Source: Methylomonas rosea
Lineage (GTDB): Bacteria; Pseudomonadota; Gammaproteobacteria; Methylococcales; Methylomonadaceae
Assembly (NCBI RefSeq): GCF_024505055.1
Contig: NZ_JANIBL010000050.1
Span: 1 to 37,917, forward strand
Direction of reading: 5' to 3'
DNA length: 37,917 nt
This document shows positions 16,361 to 25,232 of the stretch, piece after piece. Numbering within the stretch: the stretch's first letter is position 1; each line of letters begins with the position of its first letter. Made by a program: the position numbers and the translations under genes. A model generated the notes under the pieces. It made no database searches. It saw nothing but the letters and a program-made list of their open reading frames with translations, and was not told the DNA's origin.

Positions 16361-16666
16361 ATGTTCGAAGCCATTGTATTGTTCATACTGAGCGGCCTGG
16401 TCGCTGCGTGCGCATACTCGTCTCAGGGTTGCGGACTTTCCTTTTTCGGTAAACTATTTCGTTCCGCTAAAGGCCAAACGTCAGCGACTTTGACCAGCCA
16501 GACTTTCGCTGCTGAACGCGCCGAGCCGACGTCCAGTTTTCTGGAGCAACTGCAAAGTGAAATTGAGGCCTCGCTATTTCCGCGTCCTACCGATTCGGTG
16601 TTGCGGCGGCATTACGATGCATTGGTAGCTGTGGAAGTAAAAAACCGTTTGAGCTTTTTTAGCTGA
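16361..16666 (+). CDS. Small membrane-anchored protein of unknown function, sigma-54 controlled
   Basis: The 101-residue protein starts with a hydrophobic segment (MFEAIVLFILSGLVAACAYS) that could be a membrane anchor or signal, then two cysteines close together, a basic patch, a polar linker, and a C-terminal helix-like region with RPTDSVLRRHYDALV and VEVKNRL. I do not recognise the family. GAGGTG lies 6 bases before the ATG, so translation looks real, and a very good RpoN promoter precedes it. A perfect hairpin follows 12 bases after the stop. It stands alone; the upstream neighbours are pseudogenes and the next gene is convergent. Confidence 0.7.
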   Translation: MFEAIVLFILSGLVAACAYSSQGCGLSFFGKLFRSAKGQTSATLTSQTFAAERAEPTSSFLEQLQSEIEASLFPRPTDSVLRRHYDALVAVEVKNRLSFFS

Positions 16667-16677
16667 GAACCGAGGAT

Positions 16678-16709
16678 TCTATATGCAGCCTATCCGGGCT
16701 GCATATAGA
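16678..16709 (+). terminator. Perfect 13-bp hairpin after the small sigma-54 gene
   Basis: CTATATGCAGCC (16679-16690) and GGCTGCATATAG (16697-16708) pair perfectly around a 6-base loop, and T16678/A16709 extend the stem. It begins 11 bases after the stop codon. There is no T-run, so it may be a stabilising 3' end or a binding palindrome rather than a classic intrinsic terminator. Confidence 0.45.
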
Positions 16710-16835
16710 GTCAGTCGTAAGCTCGGCAGTAAGGTCTTGCTTGTTTTGGCGAATAATCCGGATTAAGCAACGCGCTGACCGGGACGGTTAAGGTCTCGCA
16801 AATCCCCCGTCAAAAATCCCCGCAGTGTCTCCGGC

Positions 16836-17540
16836 CTAGAAATTGACGTTGATATTGGTTAACCAGACGTGATTGGTCACATCGGGTGAGCCGTAGTTAT
16901 GGATGTATTGCAATTGATAGCCGGTGTCTACATTCAAATTTTTTGTCACTTTGTAGCCCACCCCGACATAGCTGCGATTTTGGTTGATGCCGGTTTGCAC
17001 GGATCGCGCCAGCCGGCCCTCGTCTATAGAGTTGAAATACACAAACAGCTCGTCGAGCGCGATCAAATAGGCTTGGCTGTCGGGTATAGAGTAGACGAGA
17101 CGGAATCGGTGCCGCATGCGGTGGCCGACATCGCCTTCATCGGCAAAGAAGCGTTGCTCTAAACGAAACCGGTATTGAAAATTCACTTGCGGCGTCCAGT
17201 TGTCTATCCACTGCACCTGCTGCATGGCATCGTTGGTGGCCATTTCAAAGTCGGTTTGTTCGCTGTACTCGCCCTGCCAGGTGTAGCCTAGCCAGAGTTG
17301 CAATTTGTTAGTTAATTTATAGCCGAGCAGCGGACGGACAATAATTTGATTAAACAAGGTATTGTCGGTTTTGGTGCGAGGCGCCAATTCCAGGAAAGCC
17401 AAATAGGGGCTGCCGCCAAAATCGGTTTGATAGGTACTGCTGATCCAGGTGCTGAAATCGTCTTGCACAGGGCCTGCTTTGGCCGCTAGCGGGGTAAGCG
17501 TAAGGCCGGCGAACAGCAGGGCTAAGTGAGTTTTTTGCAT
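16836..17540 (-). CDS. DUF2490-family outer-membrane-like beta protein
   Basis: From ATG 17540 the 234-residue product has a signal peptide (MQKTHLALLFAGLTLTPLAAKA) followed by beta-rich sequence with alternating aromatic residues: LQLWLGYTWQGEYS, FQYRFRLEQRFF, RHRFRLVYSIP and a final strand ending in NVNF, a typical outer-membrane C-terminus. The order of motifs fits the DUF2490 family, whose role is unknown. The upstream in-frame extension to 17693 is unlikely because it would bury the signal peptide. No strong ribosome binding site is seen. It is convergent with the small sigma-54 gene. Confidence 0.75.
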   Translation of the reverse strand: MQKTHLALLFAGLTLTPLAAKAGPVQDDFSTWISSTYQTDFGGSPYLAFLELAPRTKTDNTLFNQIIVRPLLGYKLTNKLQLWLGYTWQGEYSEQTDFEMATNDAMQQVQWIDNWTPQVNFQYRFRLEQRFFADEGDVGHRMRHRFRLVYSIPDSQAYLIALDELFVYFNSIDEGRLARSVQTGINQNRSYVGVGYKVTKNLNVDTGYQLQYIHNYGSPDVTNHVWLTNINVNF

Positions 17541-17882
17541 ATTTTTGTACCGAAGAACTTGGTTTGGAACGAACTGCGTCACGGTTAGCGAGGCTTTGCG
17601 TGTGAGGGGGCGCGGTTTCTCTGCTGGAGATAAGCTTATCTCAATTCTTGATAAATGTGCTTGCTGAGGGATCGTATTATGCGTGTTGCGCATTAGGCTG
17701 GTTTTATGAGTTGCTTGTTTCAGATTGGCGAACTCAAGCCATTTGACTGCTGGGGGATGCGGCTAAATCTAGGAATGGGAAAACCTAAGGGATGGTTTAG
17801 GCTGAATTTGGTATGCAAATTAGCTGTTCGGCAGATATATTTGCATTCACTTGATGTTGGTGCATAGTCGGCCTGCAACAAA

Positions 17883-17901
17883 CCCTCCGGTAGCCGGAGG
17901 G
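17883..17901 (-). terminator. Candidate terminator after the 17927-18361 gene
   Basis: On the minus strand CCCTCCGG, a 3-base loop and CCGGAGGG form a perfect 8-bp GC-rich stem followed by TTTGTTG. It begins 25 bases after the stop of the upstream minus-strand gene, where a terminator would be expected. Confidence 0.6.
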
Positions 17902-17926
17902 GACGTCTTCGCGAGATGAATGCGGC

Positions 17927-18361
17927 TTAATCGGTCAAGCCGCTTACACCTTCAACAGACCAATTTTCGAAATCGCTTGCTCCGGAGGTGTCGTCGCCTT
18001 TGCCGTATTGGATCCGGCAAGCGTAGTGACGCATCACGTTGGGGCTGTCTTTCCCGCTAATTTCCACGTCGGCATTAACAATATATTCGTAGTTGCCGAG
18101 AGTCCAGGCGTTGGTAGGTTGACTGGCAAATGACAGGCTTTGATCTTCGTCGGCTTCGTTTTTGATATAGGTGTTGCAGTGGGCGAATGCCAAGGCGGTC
18201 ATGTCGGTACTAATGGACATGGGGTTGGCCGCGTCCTTGCTTTCCACCAAAAATAAATCAGAAGCGGCGATGTCGTACATAAACGGCAGGAAGAACTTAA
18301 TCTGGACGGCAAGCAGGGCTGCCAAACAGACGGCAAATAGTATAATTTTCTTTTTATTCAT
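17927..18361 (-). CDS. Hypothetical membrane-anchored protein
   Basis: The 144-residue protein has an N-terminal hydrophobic segment (residues 5 to about 22) after a KKK basic start, so it is probably inserted in the inner membrane or exported with an uncleaved signal. The rest is polar, with two cysteines (HCNTYIKNE and YACRIQYG) that could form a disulfide in the periplasm, and an acidic C-terminus. I do not recognise the family. It is a single gene with a terminator-like hairpin after the stop. Confidence 0.6.
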   Translation of the reverse strand: MNKKKIILFAVCLAALLAVQIKFFLPFMYDIAASDLFLVESKDAANPMSISTDMTALAFAHCNTYIKNEADEDQSLSFASQPTNAWTLGNYEYIVNADVEISGKDSPNVMRHYACRIQYGKGDDTSGASDFENWSVEGVSGLTD

Positions 18362-18559
18362 GGCTCAAATGGTGGTTTTTATTGGTTTAATTATCTAGCG
18401 ATCACCCGCGATTCTAACAAAGATCGCGGACTGTAGGAAATGCCAACCCTCGCACGCTAATTTACCGTGAATTTAATATTGTCCAAGCGCGTACATTTAC
18501 AGCGCCGTTTTCCGCAAAGGCCGGGCTCGGGCAGTCAGTAAAGCCGGCGCACCTTAACG

Positions 18560-20122
18560 TTATCGCAGTGTTCGCTCTAGCTCGCGCCAAATTGCTTGTT
18601 GATCGTTTCCATCCAGTCCATCGGTATTATTGGTCAATACCAGGTTATACGGCAGTTCCTCGGCTTGCAATGCTTCGGCGCCGGTCTTGGCCTTGTCCAG
18701 CACGGTCAAGTCGGCTTCCGACGCGTCGCGGCCTTGTTCTTGTCTACGTTGAATGCGTTGTCGCAACGCGTCGTCCTTTACCTGTATCGAAAGAATGACG
18801 AAAGGAATTCCCAGGTTTTGTGCCAGCACCTGGAATGGGCGACGTTGGGCGTGTTTTAAAAAAGCGGCGTCGACAATAACCGGAAACCCGTATTCAATTA
18901 GGGCTTGTGTCTTTTCTAATAAATATTGGTAGGTTTTTTGGCTTGCTTGCGGATCGTATATACCACTATCGATAGCCGAGCCGCTTTTTTGCAGGGCGCT
19001 TAAACCAAATAGCCTTTTCCTTTCGACATCCGAACGCAAGCGGATCAGCTGATGTTTTTCCAATACTATTTGCGAAACCGTGCTTTTGCCGCAACCGGGC
19101 AAGCCATGAGTTAGTATCAATGCCGGTTTGCGCGGGCTTAAACCGTTGCCGGCTAAATTCAAATAACTTAGGCATTCTTGTCTGGCCGATTCCGCACCGG
19201 TTTGAGCGAACCTATACCCGGCAATTTTCGCGCGCACCGCGGCTCGGTAACTGAGATAAAAGCGCAATACGCCGAGGCCGGCGTAATCGCCGCTGATTTG
19301 CAAATAGGCGTTCAAAAACCGGTATGCCAGATCGGCGCGGGCGCGATGGAGCAAGTCCATGATCAAGAATGCCGCATCGCTGATCGTGTCGATCCAGCGC
19401 AGTTCGGGCGAAAACTCGATACCGTCGAATGCCACTGGCCGACCTCTTAACAACACGATATTGCCCAGATGCAGGTCGCCATGACATTCACGAATAAAAC
19501 CGGCTTGTTGCCGCTGCTTAAGCAGGTTTTCGGCTGCCAAAAATGCTTGCCGGCAGTTATCTTGCAGGTTCTTGATCAATGCGGCATCTTCGGGCCTCAT
19601 CAACTCCAGCAATTGCTGGAAATTTTGCCGGGCCGGGGCTTCGATAGCAGTCGGGGTGCCGTAGTCCGACTCGAGACTTGCTGGCGCTAAGCCTGAATGA
19701 AATCGGGCAATAGTCTCGGCCAAGCTGTCAATATGCGCCGGCGTCAATTCCCCTCGGGTTAGCAGCGTATCCAGCAGCTTGCCGGCCGCAAAGCGGCGCA
19801 TTTTTACCGCATATTCAAATGCCGGTTCCGCGTTGATTTTCGGTTGCGTGGGGCTGCCGCCAATTGCCGTTACCTGCAAATAAATGCCGGGCGCCAGACG
19901 CCTATTCAAGCGAATTTCTTCCTGGCAGTAAAAGTGGCGTTGGCTAAGTTGGCTGAAATCCAGAAAGCCCAGATCGACCGGCTTTTTAATTTTGTAGGCG
20001 TAGCGGCCGGCCAGCAATACCCAGGAAATATGGGTTTCGAGTACGGTGACCCGTTCGACCGGATGCGGGAAACAAGCAGGGTCGCAAAGCGCGGCTATCA
20101 GCGGGGGGTATGCATTTGCCAT
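18560..20122 (-). CDS. Two-domain kinase: APH-like phosphotransferase fused to a P-loop kinase
   Basis: The 520-residue protein joins two domains. Residues 1 to about 325 are an aminoglycoside-phosphotransferase-like kinase fold with the catalytic loop HGDLHLGN (214-221) and a metal-binding D233 in AFDGIEF. Residues about 333-520 are an AAA_33/zeta-toxin-like P-loop kinase with Walker A GLPGCGKST (340-348), LRSDVERKR and a basic RIQRRQEQGRDASEAD lid. This fused architecture is found in many proteobacteria as an uncharacterised conserved protein. Its substrates are unknown, and an antibiotic-resistance role is not implied. The ATG start gives the usual N-terminus. It is monocistronic, divergent from uppP. 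Confidence 0.8.
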   Translation of the reverse strand: MANAYPPLIAALCDPACFPHPVERVTVLETHISWVLLAGRYAYKIKKPVDLGFLDFSQLSQRHFYCQEEIRLNRRLAPGIYLQVTAIGGSPTQPKINAEPAFEYAVKMRRFAAGKLLDTLLTRGELTPAHIDSLAETIARFHSGLAPASLESDYGTPTAIEAPARQNFQQLLELMRPEDAALIKNLQDNCRQAFLAAENLLKQRQQAGFIRECHGDLHLGNIVLLRGRPVAFDGIEFSPELRWIDTISDAAFLIMDLLHRARADLAYRFLNAYLQISGDYAGLGVLRFYLSYRAAVRAKIAGYRFAQTGAESARQECLSYLNLAGNGLSPRKPALILTHGLPGCGKSTVSQIVLEKHQLIRLRSDVERKRLFGLSALQKSGSAIDSGIYDPQASQKTYQYLLEKTQALIEYGFPVIVDAAFLKHAQRRPFQVLAQNLGIPFVILSIQVKDDALRQRIQRRQEQGRDASEADLTVLDKAKTGAEALQAEELPYNLVLTNNTDGLDGNDQQAIWRELERTLR

Positions 20123-20440
20123 GATTAAACACCTTTACACGGACTGGGCGCGACTGATACCGAAACGGCAATATCAGTCATGCAGCCGATTCTGGCAGAT
20201 CGGCAAGCGCTACGCAAAGCAAGCGTGTGCCCAAATTGCTGTCAGGCATGTAAGTCATAAATGCCAGGATTTGCCGTGCCTTACAGGGTAAAGTTACGTA
20301 ATGGTTGAGATTTCGACTATAATCCCGCCCCGCTTATATGGCTTTTTCATAGGCTTACCAAATTCGACTGGTTTACATCAACTTCATCCACATGCTGATT
20401 TCGACCCTGGTACCTGACTGGTACGGAGCCTGATAAAAAA
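20123..20440 (+). promoter_or_regulatory. Divergent intergenic region with candidate uppP promoter
   Basis: TTACGT (20294-20299) and TATAAT (20318-20323) are 18 bp apart and give a plausible sigma-70 promoter for uppP, with a leader of about 110 bases. Three near-copies of ATTCGAC/ATTTCGAC occur at about 20310, 20362 and 20398. No gene is visible here. Confidence 0.45.
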
Positions 20441-21268
20441 ATGGACATTACCCTCATCATCAAATCCCTGATACTCGGCGTAGTTGAAGGATTAACCGAG
20501 TTTCTCCCCATTTCCAGCACCGGCCACTTAATTCTAGCCGGCGATTTGCTGAATTTTAACGACGACAAGGCCAAGCTGTTTACCATCGTGATTCAGGTTG
20601 GCGCGATCCTGGCGATTTGCTGGGAATATCGGGCCAAGATCGGCTCGGTATTGAGCGGCTTGACTAGCGACAGGCAAGCGCAAAAGTTTGTATTAAACCT
20701 GATGATTGCGTTTATGCCGCTGGCGACGCTGGGCTTGTTGTTTGGCAAGCATATCAAGGCCGCGCTGTTCAAACCGGTGCCGGTGGCCTTGGCCTTCATC
20801 ATAGGTGCGTTCGTGATTATCTGGGCGGAAAAGCGCGAGCACAAAATCCGGGTCGATAATGTTGACGATCTCAGCCCGTTGGATGCCTTGAAATTGGGTA
20901 TCGCCCAGGCCTTTGCCTTGATCCCCGGTACTTCTCGCTCAGGTGCGACCATTATCGGCGGCTTGTTGTTCGGTTTGTCGCGTAAGGCGTCCACCGAGTT
21001 TTCTTTCTTCTTGGCGATTCCCACCTTGGTAGTCGCCAGTCTGTACGACTTATACAAGCACCGCGACTTGCTGCATATCGAGAGCGACGCGTTGTCGTTC
21101 GCGGTCGGCTTGGTCGCGGCTTTTATCAGCGCCTTGTTGGCGGTAAAAGGTTTGCTGCGTTATATCAGTCATCACGATTTTATTATTTTTGCCTGGTATC
21201 GGATTGTGTTTGGCGTGGTGGTGATTGCCAGTGCCTACAGCGGTCTGGTGCAGTGGACTGTGGATTAG
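20441..21268 (+). CDS. uppP: Undecaprenyl-diphosphatase
   Basis: The 275-residue integral membrane protein is UppP/BacA. It dephosphorylates undecaprenyl diphosphate to the monophosphate carrier used for peptidoglycan and O-antigen. It has the two active-site motifs, [14 protein letters not shown] (16-29) and PGTSRSGAT (near 166-174), and about eight membrane segments. Length agrees with the family (about 270). A GGAG lies rather far upstream of ATG 20441. It heads a group with the cation exchanger and hpnN, and its product would feed the O-antigen initiation enzymes encoded at 27892-31709. Confidence 0.95.
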   Translation: MDITLIIKSLILGVVEGLTEFLPISSTGHLILAGDLLNFNDDKAKLFTIVIQVGAILAICWEYRAKIGSVLSGLTSDRQAQKFVLNLMIAFMPLATLGLLFGKHIKAALFKPVPVALAFIIGAFVIIWAEKREHKIRVDNVDDLSPLDALKLGIAQAFALIPGTSRSGATIIGGLLFGLSRKASTEFSFFLAIPTLVVASLYDLYKHRDLLHIESDALSFAVGLVAAFISALLAVKGLLRYISHHDFIIFAWYRIVFGVVVIASAYSGLVQWTVD

Positions 21269-21331
21269 TATTCGGCGTCACGCAGGGCAGTATTTCGGTT
21301 TTTTTTGATATTTAAAATGTAAGGGTAGGTT

Positions 21332-22315
21332 ATGGCTTTGCCACTGTTGATGATAGTCATCGGTCTGATTGTGTTGGTTTGGAGTGCCGATATTTTTGTC
21401 GAAGGAGCTGCGGCGATAGCGCGTTTTCTGGGCATGTCGCCGTTATTAATAGGTATGGTGGTGATTGGTTTCGGTACCTCCGCGCCGGAACTGACAGTGT
21501 CCGTTTTGTCTGCCTGGCAAGGCAATCCGGGGATAGCGCTGGGTAATGCCTACGGGTCCAATATCACCAATATCGCCCTGATTCTCGGTGCCGTGGCGCT
21601 GATTAGTCCCATCGTAGTGCATTCGCAAATTATAAAAAAAGAGCTGCCGGTGTTGTTTGGGGTGACGGTATTTGCGCTTGGTCAGGTATACGACGGCGAT
21701 CTGTCGCGGGTGGACGCGGTGCTGGAGTTGGTAGTGTTTGTCGGGGTGATGACCTGGATGATCCGCCAAGGCTTGAGCAAAACCGCCGAAACAACTGACG
21801 TGTTGGGCGAGGAGATGGCCGAAGAGCTGGAGCAGCGCAGCATGTCTTGCGCCCAGTCTGTGATTTGGTTGGTCAGCGGATTGCTGCTGTTGGTGATTAG
21901 TTCCAGGTTATTGGTCTGGGGGGCGGTAACGATTGCTCAGGATTTGGGGGTCAGCGATTTGGTGATCGGATTAACCATCGTCGCCATCGGTACTTCGTTG
22001 CCCGAGCTGGCATCGTCCATTGCCGCTGCCCGCAAAGGCGAGCACGATCTGGCCTTGGGTAATATCATCGGCTCCAATTTATTCAACACGCTCGCGGTTG
22101 TAGGTTTGGCCGGAGTGATTCACCCGATGACTATCCCCGTGGAGATCGTCAATCGCGATTGGCCGCTGATGGCACTGCTGACAGTGTCCTTGTTTGCGTT
22201 GGGTTACGCGGGTAAACGTGAGCAAGGCCGCATCAATCGGGTCGAAGGCGGCATATTGCTGGCCATTTACGCCAGTTACACCGTGTACTTGATTAACACC
22301 GTAGTGAGCGCTTAA
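21332..22315 (+). CDS. CaCA-family Na+/Ca2+ (cation) exchanger, YrbG-like
   Basis: The 327-residue protein has two homologous halves, each with the alpha-repeat of the Ca2+/cation antiporter family: GFGTSAPELTVS (46-57) and the second AIGTSLPELASS (around 217-228), each with the key glutamate. About ten membrane segments are predicted by eye. It is expected to exchange Ca2+ for Na+ or H+ at the inner membrane. It follows uppP by 63 bp and ends two bases before hpnN, so the three are probably one transcript. E. coli YrbG is the nearest named relative; the ion specificity is not known. Confidence 0.9.
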   Translation: MALPLLMIVIGLIVLVWSADIFVEGAAAIARFLGMSPLLIGMVVIGFGTSAPELTVSVLSAWQGNPGIALGNAYGSNITNIALILGAVALISPIVVHSQIIKKELPVLFGVTVFALGQVYDGDLSRVDAVLELVVFVGVMTWMIRQGLSKTAETTDVLGEEMAEELEQRSMSCAQSVIWLVSGLLLLVISSRLLVWGAVTIAQDLGVSDLVIGLTIVAIGTSLPELASSIAAARKGEHDLALGNIIGSNLFNTLAVVGLAGVIHPMTIPVEIVNRDWPLMALLTVSLFALGYAGKREQGRINRVEGGILLAIYASYTVYLINTVVSA

Positions 22316-22317
22316 GC

Positions 22318-24984
22318 ATGTCCTTAGAAAAACGTTTGGGAAATATCGCCTTTCGTTGGGGCAACTGGCTGCTGTATTCGCCGGGATTAGTGTTACTTGC
22401 CTCGATAATCTTGGCTTATCTTGCCGTGCAATACACCGGCAATCATCTGACCGTCAACACCGATACTGCGGAATTGATCGCGCCGGAAGCGCCGTTTCAG
22501 CAAAACCGCCGCAAGTTCGAACAGCAATTCGGTCAGGAAGTCCATACGTTGCTGCTGGTGATCGAGTCTTCCAGTCCGGAATTGACCAAGGCCGCTGCGC
22601 AACGCTTGAGCCGGGAGCTCAGAGCCGATACAGAACATTTCACCAAGGTCTATCGGCCGGATGAAAACGCATTTTTTCAACGCAACGGCCTGCTGTATCT
22701 GGATACCGACAAGTTGCAGGATTTTTCGGTGACGCTGGCGCAAGCCCAGCCGTTTATTGGCCGGATTTCCCAAGACCCCAGTCTGAACGGTTTTTTCTCG
22801 ATATTCGAGGACGCGCTGAACGCGGAAACCAAAACCGAAGAAGTGCCCATCGATCTGATGTCTTTGATCGACAAGGTCAGCAACTCGCTGCATAAGACGC
22901 TGAATGGCGAAACCGATTTGCTGTCCTGGCAAAAACTGATCGCCGAAAATAAGATCAGCGAAGAACAATCGGATAAAGCCTTTATTTTTGTCACGCCGAA
23001 ATTCGACTACAGCCAGATTTTGCCGGTAGAACCCGCAATCAAGGTGATCCGTCAGGCCGCCGACAAAATTCAGGACCCTAATCTACCGGCAGTTAAAGTC
23101 TGGGTGACCGGCGAAGTGGGTTTGGAACATGACGAAATGGCCGGGATGAGTGAAGGTACTTTTACCGCCAGCATCTTTTCTATCGTGTTGGTCTGCGGCA
23201 TTTTGCTGGTGGCTTACCGTTCCTGGCTGTTGATGCTGGCTACCTTGCTGACGCTGGCATTGGGCATGGTGTTTTGCGGCTTGTTCGCGTCGGTGGCGGT
23301 CAAGCAGCTTAATCTGATTTCTGTGGCCTTCGCGGTGTCCAATATCGGTTTGGGCGTGGAATATGCGATCCATTTTTGCCTCCGTTATCGCGACAATCTG
23401 GATTTATACGGCAGCGACAAAGGAAAGGCGATCCGTTCGGCTTTATTAGCGACCAGTCCGTCCCTGATTCTCTGCGCCGGTACCACATCAATCGGTTTGT
23501 ATGCCTTTATTCCCACCGACTACCAAGGTATTTCCGAGCTGGGTTTATTGGCCGGAACCAGCTTATTTATTTGTTTGTTCATTACCTTGACCGTGTTGCC
23601 GGTGCTGCTCAAGGTCTTGCCGAATCCGCCCGTGCATCAATTGCATGGTGAGCAACCCGGCGCGTCGAAATTTACCCACCTGCTGGCTCACTTTACCCTG
23701 CACTATGCCAAACCGATTTCGTTAGTCACGCTGATTGGCGCAGTCATCGCTGTGTACTTTGTATTTCAGGTGCAAACCGATTTCAATCCCTTGAATCTGC
23801 GTGATCCGCATACCGAGTCGGTGATTGCCTTCAAGGATTTGATGAAGGAGCGCGATACCTCGCCGATGACCTTGACCGTTTTGGTGAAAAACGAAGACGA
23901 AGCCAGGGCTACGCAGAAAAAGCTGGAGAGCCTGAAAACTGTCGACAAAACCGTCAGCTTGTTCGATTTTGTGCCTGACGATCAGGAAAGTAAGTTAGGT
24001 ATCATCGACGACATGGTGCTGACTTTGGGGCCGCAAAGCCAGTTTTTCCCGCAGTTAAAAACCGGCACCGATCCGCTACCGGCAATCAAGCGCATGATCG
24101 CGGCGATAGACAACAATCTGCCGAAAAAAACCAATCCCGCCGACATCAAATCGCTGCAAACCTTTAAACAACAGTTGCAAGACGTCATGGTGGAACTGGA
24201 AGCTAGGTTTCAGCCTGACCGTGGTGTGTTTATCGAGAAAATTCAAACGTCGTTGCTCGGCACGCTGCCGACCGTAATGAACCAGCTTCTGATTGGTTTC
24301 CATGCGGAAGAAATCATACCCACCAGTATCCCGGCGGAAATCAAGGAGCGTTGGCTGAGTAAAGACGGTTTGTACCGTATCCAGATTTTTCCTAAGGAAG
24401 ATTTAAACGATCTCGGTAACTTGCAGACTTTTATCACCGATGTGCAGGCCGTGGCACCCAATGCCACCGATTTGCCGGTGATGTATTGGGAGTCCATGAA
24501 AGCGGTGATAGGCGCCTTCCAGGAAGCCATCATCATCGCCTTGGTGGCGATTGCCTTGCTGTTGATGTTCATTCGCCGCAGTATCGTCGATACCCTGTTG
24601 GTGATGACTCCCTTGGTACTGGCCGGCTTATTCACGATGGCGACCACCGTGTTTACCGGTACGCCTATCAATTTTGCCAATATTATTGCCTTGCCTTTAT
24701 TAATGGGGCTGGGTGTCGATAACGGTATCCATATGGTTGAAAAACTGCATCACTCCCTATCGGAGGATCAGAATATTTATCAATCCAGTACCGCGCGCGG
24801 CATGTTTTACGGCGCGTTGACCACCATTTCCAGTTTTGTCGGTCTGGCATTTTCGCCGCACCAAGGCATATCCAGCATGGGACTGGTGATCACTATCGGT
24901 ATTTTCTGGATTATGACGTGTACGTTTGTGGTGCTGCCGGCGATCAGCAAGCTGGTTTTGAAAAAAACTGTGCATTTAGCCTGA
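22318..24984 (+). CDS. hpnN: HpnN-type hopanoid/RND transporter (MMPL family)
   Basis: The 888-residue RND-superfamily protein has two copies of a large periplasmic loop followed by about five or six membrane helices. Markers are the first loop start HLTVNTDTAELIAPEAPF, the RNGLLYLDTD and AQPFIGRISQDPSL stretch typical of HpnN, and the repeated helices with GLGVEYAIHFCLRYR and GLGVDNGIHMVEKL, which hold the charged residue expected for proton-driven transport. HpnN moves hopanoids from the inner to the outer membrane. A more general MMPL annotation is the alternative. It starts 2 bases after the exchanger gene and is not near squalene-hopene cyclase or other hpn genes within this window. Confidence 0.85.
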   Translation: MSLEKRLGNIAFRWGNWLLYSPGLVLLASIILAYLAVQYTGNHLTVNTDTAELIAPEAPFQQNRRKFEQQFGQEVHTLLLVIESSSPELTKAAAQRLSRELRADTEHFTKVYRPDENAFFQRNGLLYLDTDKLQDFSVTLAQAQPFIGRISQDPSLNGFFSIFEDALNAETKTEEVPIDLMSLIDKVSNSLHKTLNGETDLLSWQKLIAENKISEEQSDKAFIFVTPKFDYSQILPVEPAIKVIRQAADKIQDPNLPAVKVWVTGEVGLEHDEMAGMSEGTFTASIFSIVLVCGILLVAYRSWLLMLATLLTLALGMVFCGLFASVAVKQLNLISVAFAVSNIGLGVEYAIHFCLRYRDNLDLYGSDKGKAIRSALLATSPSLILCAGTTSIGLYAFIPTDYQGISELGLLAGTSLFICLFITLTVLPVLLKVLPNPPVHQLHGEQPGASKFTHLLAHFTLHYAKPISLVTLIGAVIAVYFVFQVQTDFNPLNLRDPHTESVIAFKDLMKERDTSPMTLTVLVKNEDEARATQKKLESLKTVDKTVSLFDFVPDDQESKLGIIDDMVLTLGPQSQFFPQLKTGTDPLPAIKRMIAAIDNNLPKKTNPADIKSLQTFKQQLQDVMVELEARFQPDRGVFIEKIQTSLLGTLPTVMNQLLIGFHAEEIIPTSIPAEIKERWLSKDGLYRIQIFPKEDLNDLGNLQTFITDVQAVAPNATDLPVMYWESMKAVIGAFQEAIIIALVAIALLLMFIRRSIVDTLLVMTPLVLAGLFTMATTVFTGTPINFANIIALPLLMGLGVDNGIHMVEKLHHSLSEDQNIYQSSTARGMFYGALTTISSFVGLAFSPHQGISSMGLVITIGIFWIMTCTFVVLPAISKLVLKKTVHLA

Positions 24985-25113
24985 GATATTGAAAAGCATA
25001 GCCTAGACTTATCCGGCAACTTACATGGCGGCCGGTAAAGCGAGTGGATCCAGGGTAAGTTTGAATTTGGGGAACTCTAAAAATTAAACCATCTCCTTTC
25101 CTCAGCACCCAAG

Positions 25114-25157
25114 GGGCATAAATACCCGCAGGGCATAAATACCCAAGAGGGCATAAA
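25114..25157. repeat. Three tandem GGGCATAAATACCC units
   Basis: GGGCATAAATACCC occurs at 25114-25127 and 25131-25144, and a third partial copy GGGCATAAA lies at 25149-25157; the period is 17 to 18. Each full unit can itself fold through GGG/CCC. It is inside the MITE-like element. It is not a CRISPR array, because there are no spacers. Confidence 0.75.
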
Positions 25158-25199
25158 GGAGAAGATTGGGATGAAAGGATTAAAATCAATTATTTTTAT

Positions 25200-25232
25200 C
25201 CCTCACCCTAGCCCTCTCCCAACGGAGAGGGG
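25200..25232. repeat. CCCTC...GAGAGGGG palindromic repeat, solitary copy
   Basis: CCCTCACCCTAGCCCTCTCCC followed by AACG and GAGAGGGG forms a hairpin (CCCTCTCC with GGAGAGGG). It belongs to the same family as the copies around the DUF559 gene at the right end of the window. Confidence 0.65.

Noticed and set aside
18560..20122. Antibiotic resistance gene because of the APH-like domain
   Set aside because: The fused P-loop kinase architecture is a widespread housekeeping-type conserved protein; nothing points to resistance.
25114..25157. Possible CRISPR-like array in the GGGCATAAATACCC repeats
   Set aside because: Units are directly tandem with only 3 to 4 bases between them, so there are no spacers, and there are no cas genes.
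25200..25232. Rho-independent terminator of hpnN
   Set aside because: The palindrome is over 200 bp after hpnN and belongs to a dispersed repeat family, although it might still terminate transcription incidentally.
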